A stretch of 64,000 nucleotides of DNA, taken from contig JAEESO010000002.1 in the NCBI GenBank assembly GCA_016286385.1, positions 124,001 to 188,000 on the forward strand, given 5' to 3'. This DNA comes from Bacteroidales bacterium. Lineage in GTDB: Bacteria; Bacteroidota; Bacteroidia; Bacteroidales; UBA932. Made by a program: the position numbers and the translations under genes. The notes beneath the pieces are model-generated. The model was not told the origin of the DNA. It ran no database searches and worked only from the letters and a program-made list of their open reading frames with translations. Numbering within the stretch: the stretch's first letter is position 1; each line of letters starts with the position of its first letter. Of the stretch, positions 46,131 through 55,054 are shown one piece after another.

Positions 46131-47388
46131 GACTGTCCGCGTTGGATCCAACGTGTTAATTGGAAGCGGCCACCCTATTGTGGTCCAGACAATGTGCAAC
46201 ACACATACCTCAGACGTAGAGGCAACGGTGGCCCAGTGCCGCCGTCTTGCTGCGGTGGGGTCTGAACTCATCCGCATCACCGTCCCTTCCATGAAGGATG
46301 TCCCGTGCCTTGAGGAGATAAGCAGGAGGCTTCGCGCGGAGGGTATCGGCACTCCCCTTGTGGCCGATATCCACTTCTCCCCCGAGATAGCAATGGCCGT
46401 GGTGCCTATTGTTGAGAAAATTCGCATCAATCCCGGAAACTTCCACCCGGACCATGAGAAAGCGCGTGAACTCTTTGGGAAGTTCATTGAAAAGTGCAAG
46501 GAGTACGGAAGGGCCATACGCATCGGCCTCAATCATGGCTCTCTTGGAAAGTACATCATAGATAAGTACGGAAACACCCCGGAGGCCATGGCACTTGCCG
46601 CCTTTGAGTGGGTTAAGATGTGCCAGGAGGCCGATTTCCATAATGTAGTGGTCTCCCTGAAGGCATCCAATACCGTGGTGATGGTCCAGGCGTACCGCCG
46701 CCTTGCCGCCATGATGCAGGAATCCGGCGTGGTGTATCCCCTCCATGTAGGCGTTACCGAGGCCGGCAATGGAGACAGCGGCCGCATAAAGTCATGCGTT
46801 GCCATCTCTACCCTGCTTTCTGAGGGTATCGGCAACACTATCCGCGTTTCCCTTACGGAAGATCCCGCCAATGAGATTCCCGTTGCGCAATACCTTGCGC
46901 ACAGGTTCTCATCGGCCCCGGCTCCTATTGGAATGAGTGAGAGGGAGGAGACCATCCTCAAGGCGGCCTGCGACTGGGGCGCTCCCCTTCTGAATCATGA
47001 GATTGATGACATTCCCATTGAGGACGAATACCTCAAGGATGAGATCCTGCAGGCGTGCAGGCGGCGTTTCTACAAGCCGGAGTACATTGCCTGCCCCGGC
47101 TGCGGAAGGACGCTCTATGACCTTGAAAACACCTTCAACAAGGTAAAGGAGCGTACCTCCCACTTCAAGAATGTCGTCATTGCCGTAATGGGCTGCATCG
47201 TGAACGGCCCCGGAGAGATGGCCGATGCCGATTACGGATATGTGGGAGAGGGTTTTGGCAAGGTGACGCTGTACCGTAAAAAAGACCCCGTCCTGAGGCA
47301 TATACCTGAGAACGAGGCTGTTGATAAGCTTGTCGAGCTAATTCGAAGGGATTCGGAGCAAAGCGACGCAGGGGGTCTGGGGGATTAG
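46117..47388 (+). CDS. ispG: 4-hydroxy-3-methylbut-2-enyl diphosphate synthase, shortened Bacteroidota type
   Basis: IspG reductively converts MEcPP to HMBPP in the MEP isoprenoid pathway. The TIM-barrel domain has VQTMCNTHTSD, LVADIHFSPEIA, KIRINPGNF, AIRIGLNHGSL and HVGVTEAGNGDSGRIKS. The iron-sulfur domain has CPGCGRTLYDLE and GCIVNGPGEMADADYGYVG. These blocks match the large Bacteroidota form, but at 423 residues the protein lacks most of that form's middle (A*) domain; only about 70 residues join the two. I start at ATG 46117 (MLQTKTVRVGS); the ORF-track start adds eight residues inside the preceding gene. The stop codon lies in the loop of a hairpin. Confidence 0.92.
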   Translation: MLQTKTVRVGSNVLIGSGHPIVVQTMCNTHTSDVEATVAQCRRLAAVGSELIRITVPSMKDVPCLEEISRRLRAEGIGTPLVADIHFSPEIAMAVVPIVEKIRINPGNFHPDHEKARELFGKFIEKCKEYGRAIRIGLNHGSLGKYIIDKYGNTPEAMALAAFEWVKMCQEADFHNVVVSLKASNTVVMVQAYRRLAAMMQESGVVYPLHVGVTEAGNGDSGRIKSCVAISTLLSEGIGNTIRVSLTEDPANEIPVAQYLAHRFSSAPAPIGMSEREETILKAACDWGAPLLNHEIDDIPIEDEYLKDEILQACRRRFYKPEYIACPGCGRTLYDLENTFNKVKERTSHFKNVVIAVMGCIVNGPGEMADADYGYVGEGFGKVTLYRKKDPVLRHIPENEAVDKLVELIRRDSEQSDAGGLGD

Positions 47389-47409
47389 TCCCCCAGTCAG
47401 TGAAACTGA
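47377..47409. terminator. twin hairpins between convergent ispG and psd
   Basis: CTGGGGGA-TTAG-TCCCCCAG (47377-47396) is directly followed by TCAGT-GAA-ACTGA (47397-47409). The first loop contains the ispG TAG stop. There is no T-tract, so terminator function is likely but not certain. Confidence 0.6.
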
Positions 47410-47413
47410 TATT

Positions 47414-48088
47414 CTAGCTATCCGGCAGGATAGCAAGGATAGATTCCACAGCCCTTACCTTATCACCTACCTTTACTTTTACATCGGCTTCAAGAGGGAC
47501 AAATAGGTCTATCCTGGAGCCGAATTTTATTACGCCGCACTGGTCTCCGCGGTACTCTATCTTGCCGGGCTCACTGTAGCATACTATGCGGCGGGCGAAG
47601 GTTCCTGCGATCTGCTTGAAGAACACTGAACCATACTCGTTTTCCATACAGGAAGATGAATGCTCATTGAGCTCAGAGGCTTTTTCATGGAATGCCAGGA
47701 TGTATTTTCCGGGATGGTACTGGTAATAGGTTACCCTGCCGGTTATGGGCCAGAAGTTGCAGTGTACATCGAAGAAATCCATATATACGGATATCTGGAT
47801 GCATTCCTTCTTCAGGTACTCCTTCTCAAACACTTTATCTACAATGACTACCTTGCCGTCTGCCACGGAAGTGACCAGATGGTGGTTACCTTCGTCCGGG
47901 GCATTCCTGTTAGGAACCCTGAAGAACCAGGTAATGAATATCATGAACACCACCATGACGGCGCACAGCGGGATGCTGATCCACAGGATTGGGATGAAAC
48001 GCGCGGCGAGGAAAATGAGCACCGCGCAGATGCACCACGATGTCAGGATTGTCCCGTAGGAATCTTCATCAATCTTAATCCACTTCAT
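47414..48088 (-). CDS. psd: phosphatidylserine decarboxylase, short type
   Basis: A 224-residue phosphatidylserine decarboxylase. Two N-terminal membrane helices (about 15-55, WCICAVLIFLAARFIPILWISIP...) precede the catalytic part, which has VTSVADGKV, ISVYMDFFDVHCNFWPITG and the C-terminal self-cleavage site GVIKFGSRIDLFVP. Cleavage within Gly-Ser forms the pyruvoyl group. The enzyme makes phosphatidylethanolamine at the inner membrane. It is 4 bp downstream of cdsA, which makes the CDP-diacylglycerol used earlier in the same pathway. Confidence 0.92.
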   Translation of the reverse strand: MKWIKIDEDSYGTILTSWCICAVLIFLAARFIPILWISIPLCAVMVVFMIFITWFFRVPNRNAPDEGNHHLVTSVADGKVVIVDKVFEKEYLKKECIQISVYMDFFDVHCNFWPITGRVTYYQYHPGKYILAFHEKASELNEHSSSCMENEYGSVFFKQIAGTFARRIVCYSEPGKIEYRGDQCGVIKFGSRIDLFVPLEADVKVKVGDKVRAVESILAILPDS

Positions 48089-48092
48089 AGCC

Positions 48093-48929
48093 TTAGACTA
48101 ATTCAAATAAAAGAAGGTAGATATAACCGGTAGGAATGGCAAACAGGGCGCTGTCAAAGCGGTCCATAAGGCCGCCATGACCGGGAATGAGGTTGCCGGA
48201 ATCCTTGATGCCGGCCGCGCGTTTCCACAGGGATTCAAACAGGTCTCCGAATACACCTGCAACGCTCATGAGGGCAGCCATGATGAGGCAGTGCCATATG
48301 GGGAAAGAGAAGAGCCCGGTCCAGTTTAGGATAGCTCCTGCAAGGACTGATGTAAGGAGACCGCCGATAAAGCCCGCCCAGGATTTCTTGGGAGAAATGG
48401 AGGGACAGAGCTTTGCCGGCCATATTTTCTGGCCAAAAAGCATTCCGAAGCAGTATGCGCCGGTATCAGATGCCCAGATGATGATAAAGAATGCCACCAT
48501 CAGAAGGCCGCTGAACGTGCCATTGCTGTAAACTACCACATTAGACAGGGCAACGGGAATGCCGATATAAAGAAAACCCGCATACAGATACCCTGTTTTA
48601 AGGAAGTCCTTGTGATCCTTCTGGAAAATTGACCATATCATTATGGCTCCCGTTAGGATGAGAAGGCAGGGAAAAAACGTTTCTGATAAGGATTCACCCC
48701 TGTAAATGGAACTCCCTGTTATCCACACAAGGGCTGCGCCCATGCAGCCTGCAAAATCCTGGAGTACCCTGTAGGAATTACCCATTGTCATGCGGTAAAA
48801 CTCACTGAGCATTATGTAGGAGATAAGTGAGAACAGGATTATGAACACTATCCTATTAATAAGGAGCCCTCCCAGCATTACTGCAAGGAAAAGGACTCCG
48901 AATATGGTGCGTTTTACTGTAGGGTTCAT
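48093..48929 (-). CDS. cdsA: phosphatidate cytidylyltransferase
   Basis: A 278-residue polytopic inner-membrane enzyme with about eight helices. The C-terminal CDS signature reads GDLFESLWKRAAGIKDSGNLIPGHGGLMDRFDS, preceded by SPKKSWAGFIGG. It makes CDP-diacylglycerol from phosphatidate and CTP. It overlaps ftsH by 4 bp and feeds substrate towards psd downstream. Confidence 0.94.
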   Translation of the reverse strand: MNPTVKRTIFGVLFLAVMLGGLLINRIVFIILFSLISYIMLSEFYRMTMGNSYRVLQDFAGCMGAALVWITGSSIYRGESLSETFFPCLLILTGAIMIWSIFQKDHKDFLKTGYLYAGFLYIGIPVALSNVVVYSNGTFSGLLMVAFFIIIWASDTGAYCFGMLFGQKIWPAKLCPSISPKKSWAGFIGGLLTSVLAGAILNWTGLFSFPIWHCLIMAALMSVAGVFGDLFESLWKRAAGIKDSGNLIPGHGGLMDRFDSALFAIPTGYIYLLLFELV

Positions 48930-50884
48930 TCAGCGGGTGTCGTTTGAGTTTTCTCTTCCTCCTGAGGGAACCTGTCGTCTGCTTCAGGTTTTACCTTGGG
49001 CCCCAGTATCTTCTCAATATCCTCTGCAAAGATAACTTCTTTTTCAAGAAGGAGAGCACCCAGGCTCATAAATTGGTCCTTGTGCTGCTCAATTAATTTG
49101 CGGGTGCGGTCATGGACATCTTTCACAATAGACTTCACCTCCTTGTCCATAAGCTCTGCCGTTTTCTCTGAGTAAGGCTTCACAAGGTTGTAGCCGCGGG
49201 CACCGCTGGAATCGTAGAAAGAGAGGGCCCCTACATTATCCGACATTCCGTAGTACTGGACCATGGCGTAGGCCATTCCGGTCATGCGCTCAAGGTCATT
49301 GAGGGCACCTGTGGAGGGCTCTCCGTTAAGGATTTCCTCTGCTACGCGGCCGCCAATGAGAACGCTCATCTGATCCATCATGATGGAACGTGACCAGTTC
49401 TTGCGCTCCTCCGGGAGGCTCCAGGTGAGGCCCAGGGCGTTTCCGCGCGGGATAATGCTTACCTTGAACACGGGATCTGCGTAAGGAAGGAGCCAGCCAA
49501 CAAGGGCATGACCGGCCTCATGATATGCCGTGGTGCGTTTTTCGGCGGGAGTCATGATGGTGTTGGACTTTCTTTCAAGACCGCCGATTATACGGTCTAC
49601 GGCATCCAGGAAGTCCTGCTGCAGCACGGCGCTGTGCCCGCGGCGGGCAGCCGTGAGGGCGGCTTCGTTGCAGACGTTGGCTATATCGGCCCCGGAGAAG
49701 CCAGGGGTATGCTTGGCCATGAATTCCACGTTGAAGTCCTCTCCCAACTTGATACCCTTCAGGTGTACCTGGAATATTTCCTCGCGTTCCTTAAGTTCAG
49801 GAAGCTCCACGTGAATCTGGCGGTCAAAACGGCCGGCACGCATGAGGGCCTGGTCAAGGATGTCCGAGCGGTTGGTTGCAGCAAGCACTATTACGCCGCT
49901 GTTGGTTCCAAAGCCGTCCATTTCAGTGAGGAGCTGGTTAAGTGTGTTCTCCCGTTCGTCGTTGGAGGAAAAGCCGCCGTTTTTGGCCCTTGCGCGGCCC
50001 ACGGCGTCAATCTCATCTATGAATACGATGCACGGGGCCTTCTCCTTTGCCTGGCGGAAGAGATCCCTCACTCGGGATGCACCTACGCCCACGAACATCT
50101 CAACGAAGTCTGAGCCGGAAATGGAGAAGAATGGAACGTTGGCTTCCCCTGCCACCGCCTTTGCAAGCAGGGTTTTACCGGTACCGGGAGGGCCCACCAG
50201 AAGTGCTCCCTTGGGGATTTTGCCGCCAAGTGCCGTGTACTTTGAAGGGTTCTTGAGGAAATCCACAATCTCCATCACTTCCTCCTTGGCGCCATACAGG
50301 CCCGCTACGTCCTTGAAAGTGACGTTCACCTGGCCTTTCTCTGCTTCCTTTGCGGTGGATTTACCGGTGTTGAAGGGATTAAAACCGCCGCCTCCCGGGC
50401 CACCTGGGCCGCCCGCACCGCGGTTCATGCCACGGAACATAAGCACCCAGAAAACCACCAGGATAAGTAGCGGAAGGATCATCTGGAGGATATCCATCCA
50501 TACGCGCTCCTGATTTTTCATTATCACCTTGAACTGGTCCTGGGGCACAAGTTTGGAGTTTAATTCCTGGAACTGGACTTCAGGGTCAAATTTGGTGGAA
50601 ACCAGGAAATAGAAGTGCGGGGCGCGTCTTGGGGGCTGCCCGCCGTGGAATTTGTCAGAATACTTGGCAAGGCGTTCAGGACGTACCTTCACCTCACCCT
50701 TGAAGTCGTTGCGGATGAACGTGATCTCTGCCACATCACCGCTTTCAATCATATTCTGGACATCCGTCCACTCAATCTTTTCCGGCGCAGCGGTGCGCTG
50801 GTTGGAAAACAGCATGTAGCCTATTCCAATAAGCAGCAGGACGTAGAACCAGGAAAAGTTGAAACTTATAGTCTTCTTTGCCAT
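48926..50884 (-). CDS. ftsH: ATP-dependent zinc metalloprotease FtsH
   Basis: A 652-residue membrane AAA protease. Two N-terminal membrane helices (about 10-27 and 130-150) flank a periplasmic domain, then comes a Gly-rich linker ([13 protein letters not shown]). The AAA domain has [13 protein letters not shown] (about 225-237), [12 protein letters not shown] and the SRH arginine region RAGRFDR. The zinc site HEAGH is at about 454-458. FtsH degrades membrane proteins and regulatory substrates, in many bacteria LpxC. It starts immediately after rsfS and overlaps cdsA by 4 bp. Confidence 0.96.
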   Translation of the reverse strand: MAKKTISFNFSWFYVLLLIGIGYMLFSNQRTAAPEKIEWTDVQNMIESGDVAEITFIRNDFKGEVKVRPERLAKYSDKFHGGQPPRRAPHFYFLVSTKFDPEVQFQELNSKLVPQDQFKVIMKNQERVWMDILQMILPLLILVVFWVLMFRGMNRGAGGPGGPGGGGFNPFNTGKSTAKEAEKGQVNVTFKDVAGLYGAKEEVMEIVDFLKNPSKYTALGGKIPKGALLVGPPGTGKTLLAKAVAGEANVPFFSISGSDFVEMFVGVGASRVRDLFRQAKEKAPCIVFIDEIDAVGRARAKNGGFSSNDERENTLNQLLTEMDGFGTNSGVIVLAATNRSDILDQALMRAGRFDRQIHVELPELKEREEIFQVHLKGIKLGEDFNVEFMAKHTPGFSGADIANVCNEAALTAARRGHSAVLQQDFLDAVDRIIGGLERKSNTIMTPAEKRTTAYHEAGHALVGWLLPYADPVFKVSIIPRGNALGLTWSLPEERKNWSRSIMMDQMSVLIGGRVAEEILNGEPSTGALNDLERMTGMAYAMVQYYGMSDNVGALSFYDSSGARGYNLVKPYSEKTAELMDKEVKSIVKDVHDRTRKLIEQHKDQFMSLGALLLEKEVIFAEDIEKILGPKVKPEADDRFPQEEEKTQTTPAE

Positions 50885-51262
50885 TTAGTCCTCTTTTTTT
50901 GCCGATTTTGTGCTTTTGCGGAGCTGGTACTCCTTGCGGGGGACATCGGCCCAAAGGTCTTCCAGGCGGTAGAAATCCCTGTATTCCTTAAGGAAGATGT
51001 GAACCACTATGTTGCCGTAGTCCTGGATGATCCAGAAGTTGTTGCCTTCTCCCTGGGAGCGGAGTAGCCTGTGCCCCTCTTCCCTCATCTTTTCCTCTAT
51101 ATTGTCGGATATGGCACCAACCTGGGTGGTGTTTGAACCGCTGCACACCACAAAATAATCCGTGATGGCGCCGTCAATTGCCCTAAGGTCCAGGGACACT
51201 ACGTCCTCCCCTTTCTTGTCCAGGATTGCGTCTGCAATAAGCCTCAGATCGTGTGTAATCAT
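50885..51262 (-). CDS. rsfS: ribosome silencing factor RsfS
   Basis: A 125-residue RsfS/YbeB/Iojap protein. Its hallmark blocks are DVVSLDLRAIDGAITDYFVVCSG and NFWIIQDYGNIVVHIFLKEYRDFYRLEDLW. It binds ribosomal protein L14 and blocks subunit joining under starvation. I use ATG 51262 (MITHDLRL); the ORF-track start adds nine residues upstream. It heads the rsfS-ftsH-cdsA-psd operon, an order common in Bacteroidales. The Lys-rich tail (STKSAKKED) is normal. Confidence 0.93.
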   Translation of the reverse strand: MITHDLRLIADAILDKKGEDVVSLDLRAIDGAITDYFVVCSGSNTTQVGAISDNIEEKMREEGHRLLRSQGEGNNFWIIQDYGNIVVHIFLKEYRDFYRLEDLWADVPRKEYQLRKSTKSAKKED

Positions 51263-51286
51263 ATATATGTTTTTCCTTTTATCATA

Positions 51287-51294
51287 CAAAGATA
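51287..51294 (-). promoter_or_regulatory. -7 element (TATCTTTG) for the rsfS-ftsH-cdsA-psd operon
   Basis: The minus strand reads TATCTTTG, 24 bp upstream of the rsfS ATG at 51262. Confidence 0.5.
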
Positions 51295-51337
51295 ATCAAA
51301 AAAGCGGCCATATCAAACCATCTGCCAAAATGACATA

Positions 51338-51367
51338 TTGGACATAGGCCGATTTTGCTTATATTTG
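51338..51367 (+). promoter_or_regulatory. consensus promoter (TTG-N19-TATATTTG) for the priA-like gene
   Basis: TTG at 51338-51340, a 19-bp spacer and TATATTTG at 51360-51367 match the Bacteroidota consensus in both boxes and spacing. The leader is about 80 nt. It is the best promoter match in the window. Confidence 0.7.
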
Positions 51368-51451
51368 TATCTGGAAGCCGCCTCAAAGGCCGGTTTTGAG
51401 GTTGTAACAAAAATGTTACCAAACATAACTATTTTGTTATATTGATTGAAA

Positions 51452-53116
51452 ATGAGCGCAAGAAACCATATTCAGGTGATAGTCCCGCTAAAACTGGACT
51501 GGGAGCCTGTTTACTCTGTCCCGGAGGGCATGGAACTGGCAGAAGGAGACAGAGTGAGCGTCATTTTCTCCGGAAAAGAGTACATTTCCGTTGTCAGTAG
51601 AACAGGTGTCACTCCTGATCCCGCCATTAGGGAAGATTCCATACGCCCTATATTGGACAAGGTGGCCCAGCTGCCTCCAATCTCACATCTGGAACTCAAG
51701 TTTTGGCGTACCATCGCAGGTTATTATCTTTGCACGGTGGGGGAAGTTTACAACAGCGTTTACTTCAGGGATCGAATCGCTCCCAAAAAGTGGACTGCAA
51801 AAGACAGAGGCGCCATCACTTCAGAACCAATTCTCTCCCCTTCCCAGGAAACGGTTTACCACGCTGCCCTTGATGCTTTTGATGTCGGCAAAACCGTACT
51901 GCTTCAGGGAGTAAGCGGGAGCGGGAAAAAGGAAGTGTACCTGAAATTGGCCGCTAATACAATAAGGCAAGGCAAGTCGGTCTTGTATCTGGTTCCGGAT
52001 ATCTCGGTTTCCATGGCTCTGGAGGAACGTGTTGCATCTGTTTTCCCTGATGTTATGCCCTATCACAGCGGTCTTACCGCTGCAAAGAGACGGGACGTAA
52101 TCCTGGAAGCCAGAACCGGAAACCCCTTGTTTGTCCTTGGCACCAGAAGCGCCTTGTGGATACCATTTGAAAAACTTGGTCTTATCATAGTGGACCAGGA
52201 GCAGGACAGCTTTTACAAACAGGATTCCCCTGCACCCAGATACCACACTCGGGAAACCGCAATTATGCTTGCTTCAATATATGGCGCAAAGGTAATATTA
52301 GGCAGCAGCTGCCCGTCTTTGGAATCTATATATAATTCTGAAACAGGCTTGTTTATAAGGCTTGAGCTAAACCAACGCTTTAATAATTCCCCGGAGCCGG
52401 AAGTTATGCTTGTGGACATATCGGCAGAGAAAAAGAAAAGAGGTATGTCCGGCAGTTTCTCCTTAAAGCTTCTTGCCCGTCTGAAGGATGCAGTGGATGG
52501 TGGGAAAAAGGCTCTTGTAATATGCCGGGCAATGGCAGCTGTTGAACAGGTCAGAGAAGAATTAGAAAACATTTTCCCGGGAGCATTGGACAAAAGCATA
52601 ATGCTGGACACTCCTTTTGCCGTAAAGACAGTACCTTATGGAGAGTATGCCGTCATAGCAGTCCTCCTGGCCGATGGTCTTCTTGGTCGTGAGGATTTCC
52701 GCAGTGATGAACGTGCCATGCAGATGTTTACTCAACTCAGGGGCAAAACCGGCCTTCTGGTTATTCAGACAAAGGAATCAAGGCACCCTGTGTTCTCACA
52801 GGCTTTTGCCGATACCCTTCTTGCTGAAAGAAAAGCAGTGGGCTATCCCCCGTTCACCCGTATGGTCAAACTGGAACTGAAAGATTCAGATGAAAACCGG
52901 CAGAAACTCCGCGCCCGTTTCCTTGGAAACAGGATCAGGGAGGTCCTGAGGCCGTTTTCCGATCCCCTTATCCTGGGACCTGAAAAGGGTGAAATCCGTA
53001 TTTTCTTCAAACGTGATAAAAATCTCGCGGCCGGAAAGCAGGCCCTTTATAAAGAAGTCACTTCTTTTGAGCAGCAGTACTCCTGCCACATTATTATTGA
53101 TGTAGATCCTATTTAG
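51452..53116 (+). CDS. PriA-like protein lacking the zinc domain and with altered helicase motifs
   Basis: A 554-residue homologue of primosomal helicase PriA, which normally restarts collapsed forks and has about 750-820 residues. The N-terminal DNA-binding part and lobe 1 are recognisable. Walker A reads GVSGSGKK (153-160; usual GVTGSGKT) and motif II reads DQEQ (248-251; usual DEEH). In lobe 2 the eight-cysteine zinc insertion is absent, the GTQM motif is not found, and the QxxGRAGR motif is replaced by TQLRGKTG. The C-terminal domain (AVGYPPFTRMVKLELKD...) remains. The frame is open throughout and the promoter is strong, so it seems expressed, but ATPase activity is doubtful. I start at ATG 51452. 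Confidence 0.82.
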   Translation: MSARNHIQVIVPLKLDWEPVYSVPEGMELAEGDRVSVIFSGKEYISVVSRTGVTPDPAIREDSIRPILDKVAQLPPISHLELKFWRTIAGYYLCTVGEVYNSVYFRDRIAPKKWTAKDRGAITSEPILSPSQETVYHAALDAFDVGKTVLLQGVSGSGKKEVYLKLAANTIRQGKSVLYLVPDISVSMALEERVASVFPDVMPYHSGLTAAKRRDVILEARTGNPLFVLGTRSALWIPFEKLGLIIVDQEQDSFYKQDSPAPRYHTRETAIMLASIYGAKVILGSSCPSLESIYNSETGLFIRLELNQRFNNSPEPEVMLVDISAEKKKRGMSGSFSLKLLARLKDAVDGGKKALVICRAMAAVEQVREELENIFPGALDKSIMLDTPFAVKTVPYGEYAVIAVLLADGLLGREDFRSDERAMQMFTQLRGKTGLLVIQTKESRHPVFSQAFADTLLAERKAVGYPPFTRMVKLELKDSDENRQKLRARFLGNRIREVLRPFSDPLILGPEKGEIRIFFKRDKNLAAGKQALYKEVTSFEQQYSCHIIIDVDPI

Positions 53117-53122
53117 CATTTC

Positions 53123-53285
53123 AGCACGGCTTGAGGCCCGGAAATGGGCAAAACAGGTCCTGGTCACGTGCTGGAGCACGGCTTGAGGCCCGGAAATGGC
53201 TGAAACCGGTCCTGGTCACGTGCCGGAGCACTGCTTGAAGCCCGGAAATGGCGTAAACCGGTCCTGGTCACGTGCTGGAGCACGG
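53123..53285. repeat. three tandem 52-bp repeats between the priA-like gene and parA
   Basis: Three copies of exactly 52 bp begin at 53123, 53175 and 53227, with a 7-bp start of a fourth at 53279. Each has AGCACGGCTTGAGGCCCGGA (minor changes) and ends GGTCACGTGCTGG. There are no variable spacers, so it is not CRISPR. The CACGTG in each unit is the centre of the bacterial parS consensus. Confidence 0.92.
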
Positions 53286-53344
53286 AGATAACAATTCTGT
53301 GGAACTTTGTGGAACAATTGCAAGGAAATCTAAAGATTTCTTTG

Positions 53345-53352
53345 TAATTTTG
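53345..53352 (+). promoter_or_regulatory. -7 element (TAATTTTG) for parA, near-leaderless
   Basis: TAATTTTG ends 6 bp before the parA ATG at 53359, just downstream of the 52-bp repeats. Confidence 0.5.
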
Positions 53353-53358
53353 CAATCT

Positions 53359-54129
53359 ATGGGAAAAATTATTGCAATAGCCAACCAAAAGGGCGGAGTG
53401 GGAAAAACCACTACCGCAATCAACCTGGCCGCATCTCTTGCGGTCCTGGAGAAAAGAGTACTCATCATTGACGCGGATCCTCAGGCAAACACCACCTCCG
53501 GCCTGAACTTTGATCCGGAAAACAGTGACCACCGTACCCTGTATGAGATTCTCATCGGAAAATTATCGGCCAGTGACGCCCTTATCCAGACAGAGCTTCC
53601 AAAGCTCCATATGATTCCCTCCCACATCAACCTTGTGGGTGCGGAAATAGAGCTCCTGAACGTCCCGGACCGTGAATCCGTGCTCAAGCAGGCTCTTCAG
53701 CCCATAAGGGACAACTATGATTTCATAATCATTGACTGCTCCCCTTCCCTTGGCCTCATCACCGTGAACTGCCTTACCGCGGCAGATTCCGTAATGATTC
53801 CCGTGCAGCCGGAATTCTTTGCCCTGGAAGGCCTTGCAAAGCTTATCCAGACAATCCGCCTGGTCCAGAACGGAATCAATCCCGCACTTACCATAGAAGG
53901 TTTTGTGGTCACTATGTTTGACGGCCGCACAAAGGTTCACAACCAGGTTGTGGCACAGCTCCGTGACCATTTCCAGGATATGGTGTTCAATACAGTAATC
54001 CAGAGGAGCATCCGCCTCAGCGAAGCTCCCTCATACGGCAAACCCATCATCCTCTACGATGTAATGAACAACGGTACATCCAACTACATGAACCTGGCAA
54101 AGGAAGTACTGGACAAGAACAGCAAGTAA
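53359..54129 (+). CDS. parA: chromosome partitioning ATPase ParA (Soj)
   Basis: A 256-residue ParA/MinD-family ATPase. The deviant Walker A is KGGVGKTTTAINLA (11-24), the Walker A' region is LIIDADPQANTTS, and Walker B is FIIIDCSPSLGLIT. There is no N-terminal helix-turn-helix, as in chromosomal ParA/Soj. It acts with ParB to move the origin region. I use ATG 53359 (MGKIIAIANQ); the longer ORF-track start would lie in the tandem repeats, upstream of the promoter. parB follows 1 bp later. Confidence 0.95.
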   Translation: MGKIIAIANQKGGVGKTTTAINLAASLAVLEKRVLIIDADPQANTTSGLNFDPENSDHRTLYEILIGKLSASDALIQTELPKLHMIPSHINLVGAEIELLNVPDRESVLKQALQPIRDNYDFIIIDCSPSLGLITVNCLTAADSVMIPVQPEFFALEGLAKLIQTIRLVQNGINPALTIEGFVVTMFDGRTKVHNQVVAQLRDHFQDMVFNTVIQRSIRLSEAPSYGKPIILYDVMNNGTSNYMNLAKEVLDKNSK

Positions 54130-54130
54130 T

Positions 54131-55054
54131 ATGGCAGCAAAGAATCAATATGGCCTTGGAAAGGGACTTGGAGCCCTTCTGGGCGGTGAAGACCTCTCTG
54201 AACTGAGAAAACCCGTTGGTTACATCAACAAGGAAGTTGTTTCCACTGAGGGCAAACCCCAGGACACCTCCGACGTCCTCCGTATTCCCATAGACCTCAT
54301 AGAGCCCAATCCCTACCAGCCCCGTATGACATTTGCATCGGAGGCCATGCAGGAGTTGGCCGATTCAATCCGTACCTTCGGCCTTATCCAGCCCATTACC
54401 GTGCGCCGCAAGGGGGACAAATACCAGATAATAAGCGGAGAACGCCGTTATCGTGCCTCCATAATGGCAGGCATGGACATGATTCCCGCCTATATCAGGG
54501 ATGCCTCTGAGCAGGGAATGCTTGAAATGGCAATTGTGGAGAATATCCAGCGGGAGAATCTGGACCCCATCGAGGTTGCAATGAGCTACCAGCGCCTTAT
54601 GGACGAGTGCTCCCTTACCCAGGAGCAGATGGCAGACCGTGTTGGCAAGAAGCGCGCCTCCGTTGCCAATCAACTGAGGCTCCTCAAGCTCCCCGCAAAG
54701 GTCCAGCATGACCTAAAAGTGGGGCTTGTGAGCGTTGGCCATGCAAAGGTCCTCCTTGGCGTAGAAGATGCCGGAACGCAGGAGATGCTCTGCGACATGA
54801 TTGTGAAAAACGGCCTCTCAGTGCGTCAGCTTGAGGAAAAGATAAAGGCCATGGGCAAGAAGAAGGACCCTGCCCAGGAAGACGGTGCCCAGGAACTTCC
54901 GGAAATGTACTACAGGCTCCTTGAGAACGTGGGTAAGTATTTTGGAGAGAATATCTCCCTCAAGCGTACCCGTGACGGCAAGGGCACCATGACCATCAAG
55001 TTTGAGTCTGACGCCCAGATGGAGCAGTTCCTAAAAGCCCTGGATGCCAGATGA
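54131..55054 (+). CDS. parB: chromosome partitioning protein ParB
   Basis: A 307-residue ParB. An N-terminal ParA-interacting region (GLGKGLGALLGG) is followed by the CTPase/ParB-N domain with PNPYQPR (about 58-64) and GERRYRASIMAG, then the KorB-type helix-turn-helix (LTQEQMADRVGKKRASVANQLRLLKLP, about 156-182) and a C-terminal dimerisation region. ParB loads at parS and spreads along DNA. It directly follows parA and overlaps the DUF5683 gene by 4 bp. Confidence 0.95.
   Translation: MAAKNQYGLGKGLGALLGGEDLSELRKPVGYINKEVVSTEGKPQDTSDVLRIPIDLIEPNPYQPRMTFASEAMQELADSIRTFGLIQPITVRRKGDKYQIISGERRYRASIMAGMDMIPAYIRDASEQGMLEMAIVENIQRENLDPIEVAMSYQRLMDECSLTQEQMADRVGKKRASVANQLRLLKLPAKVQHDLKVGLVSVGHAKVLLGVEDAGTQEMLCDMIVKNGLSVRQLEEKIKAMGKKKDPAQEDGAQELPEMYYRLLENVGKYFGENISLKRTRDGKGTMTIKFESDAQMEQFLKALDAR

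Noticed and set aside
53123-53285. Possible short CRISPR array
   Set aside because: The 52-bp units are tandem and nearly identical throughout; there are no unique spacers and no cas genes nearby.
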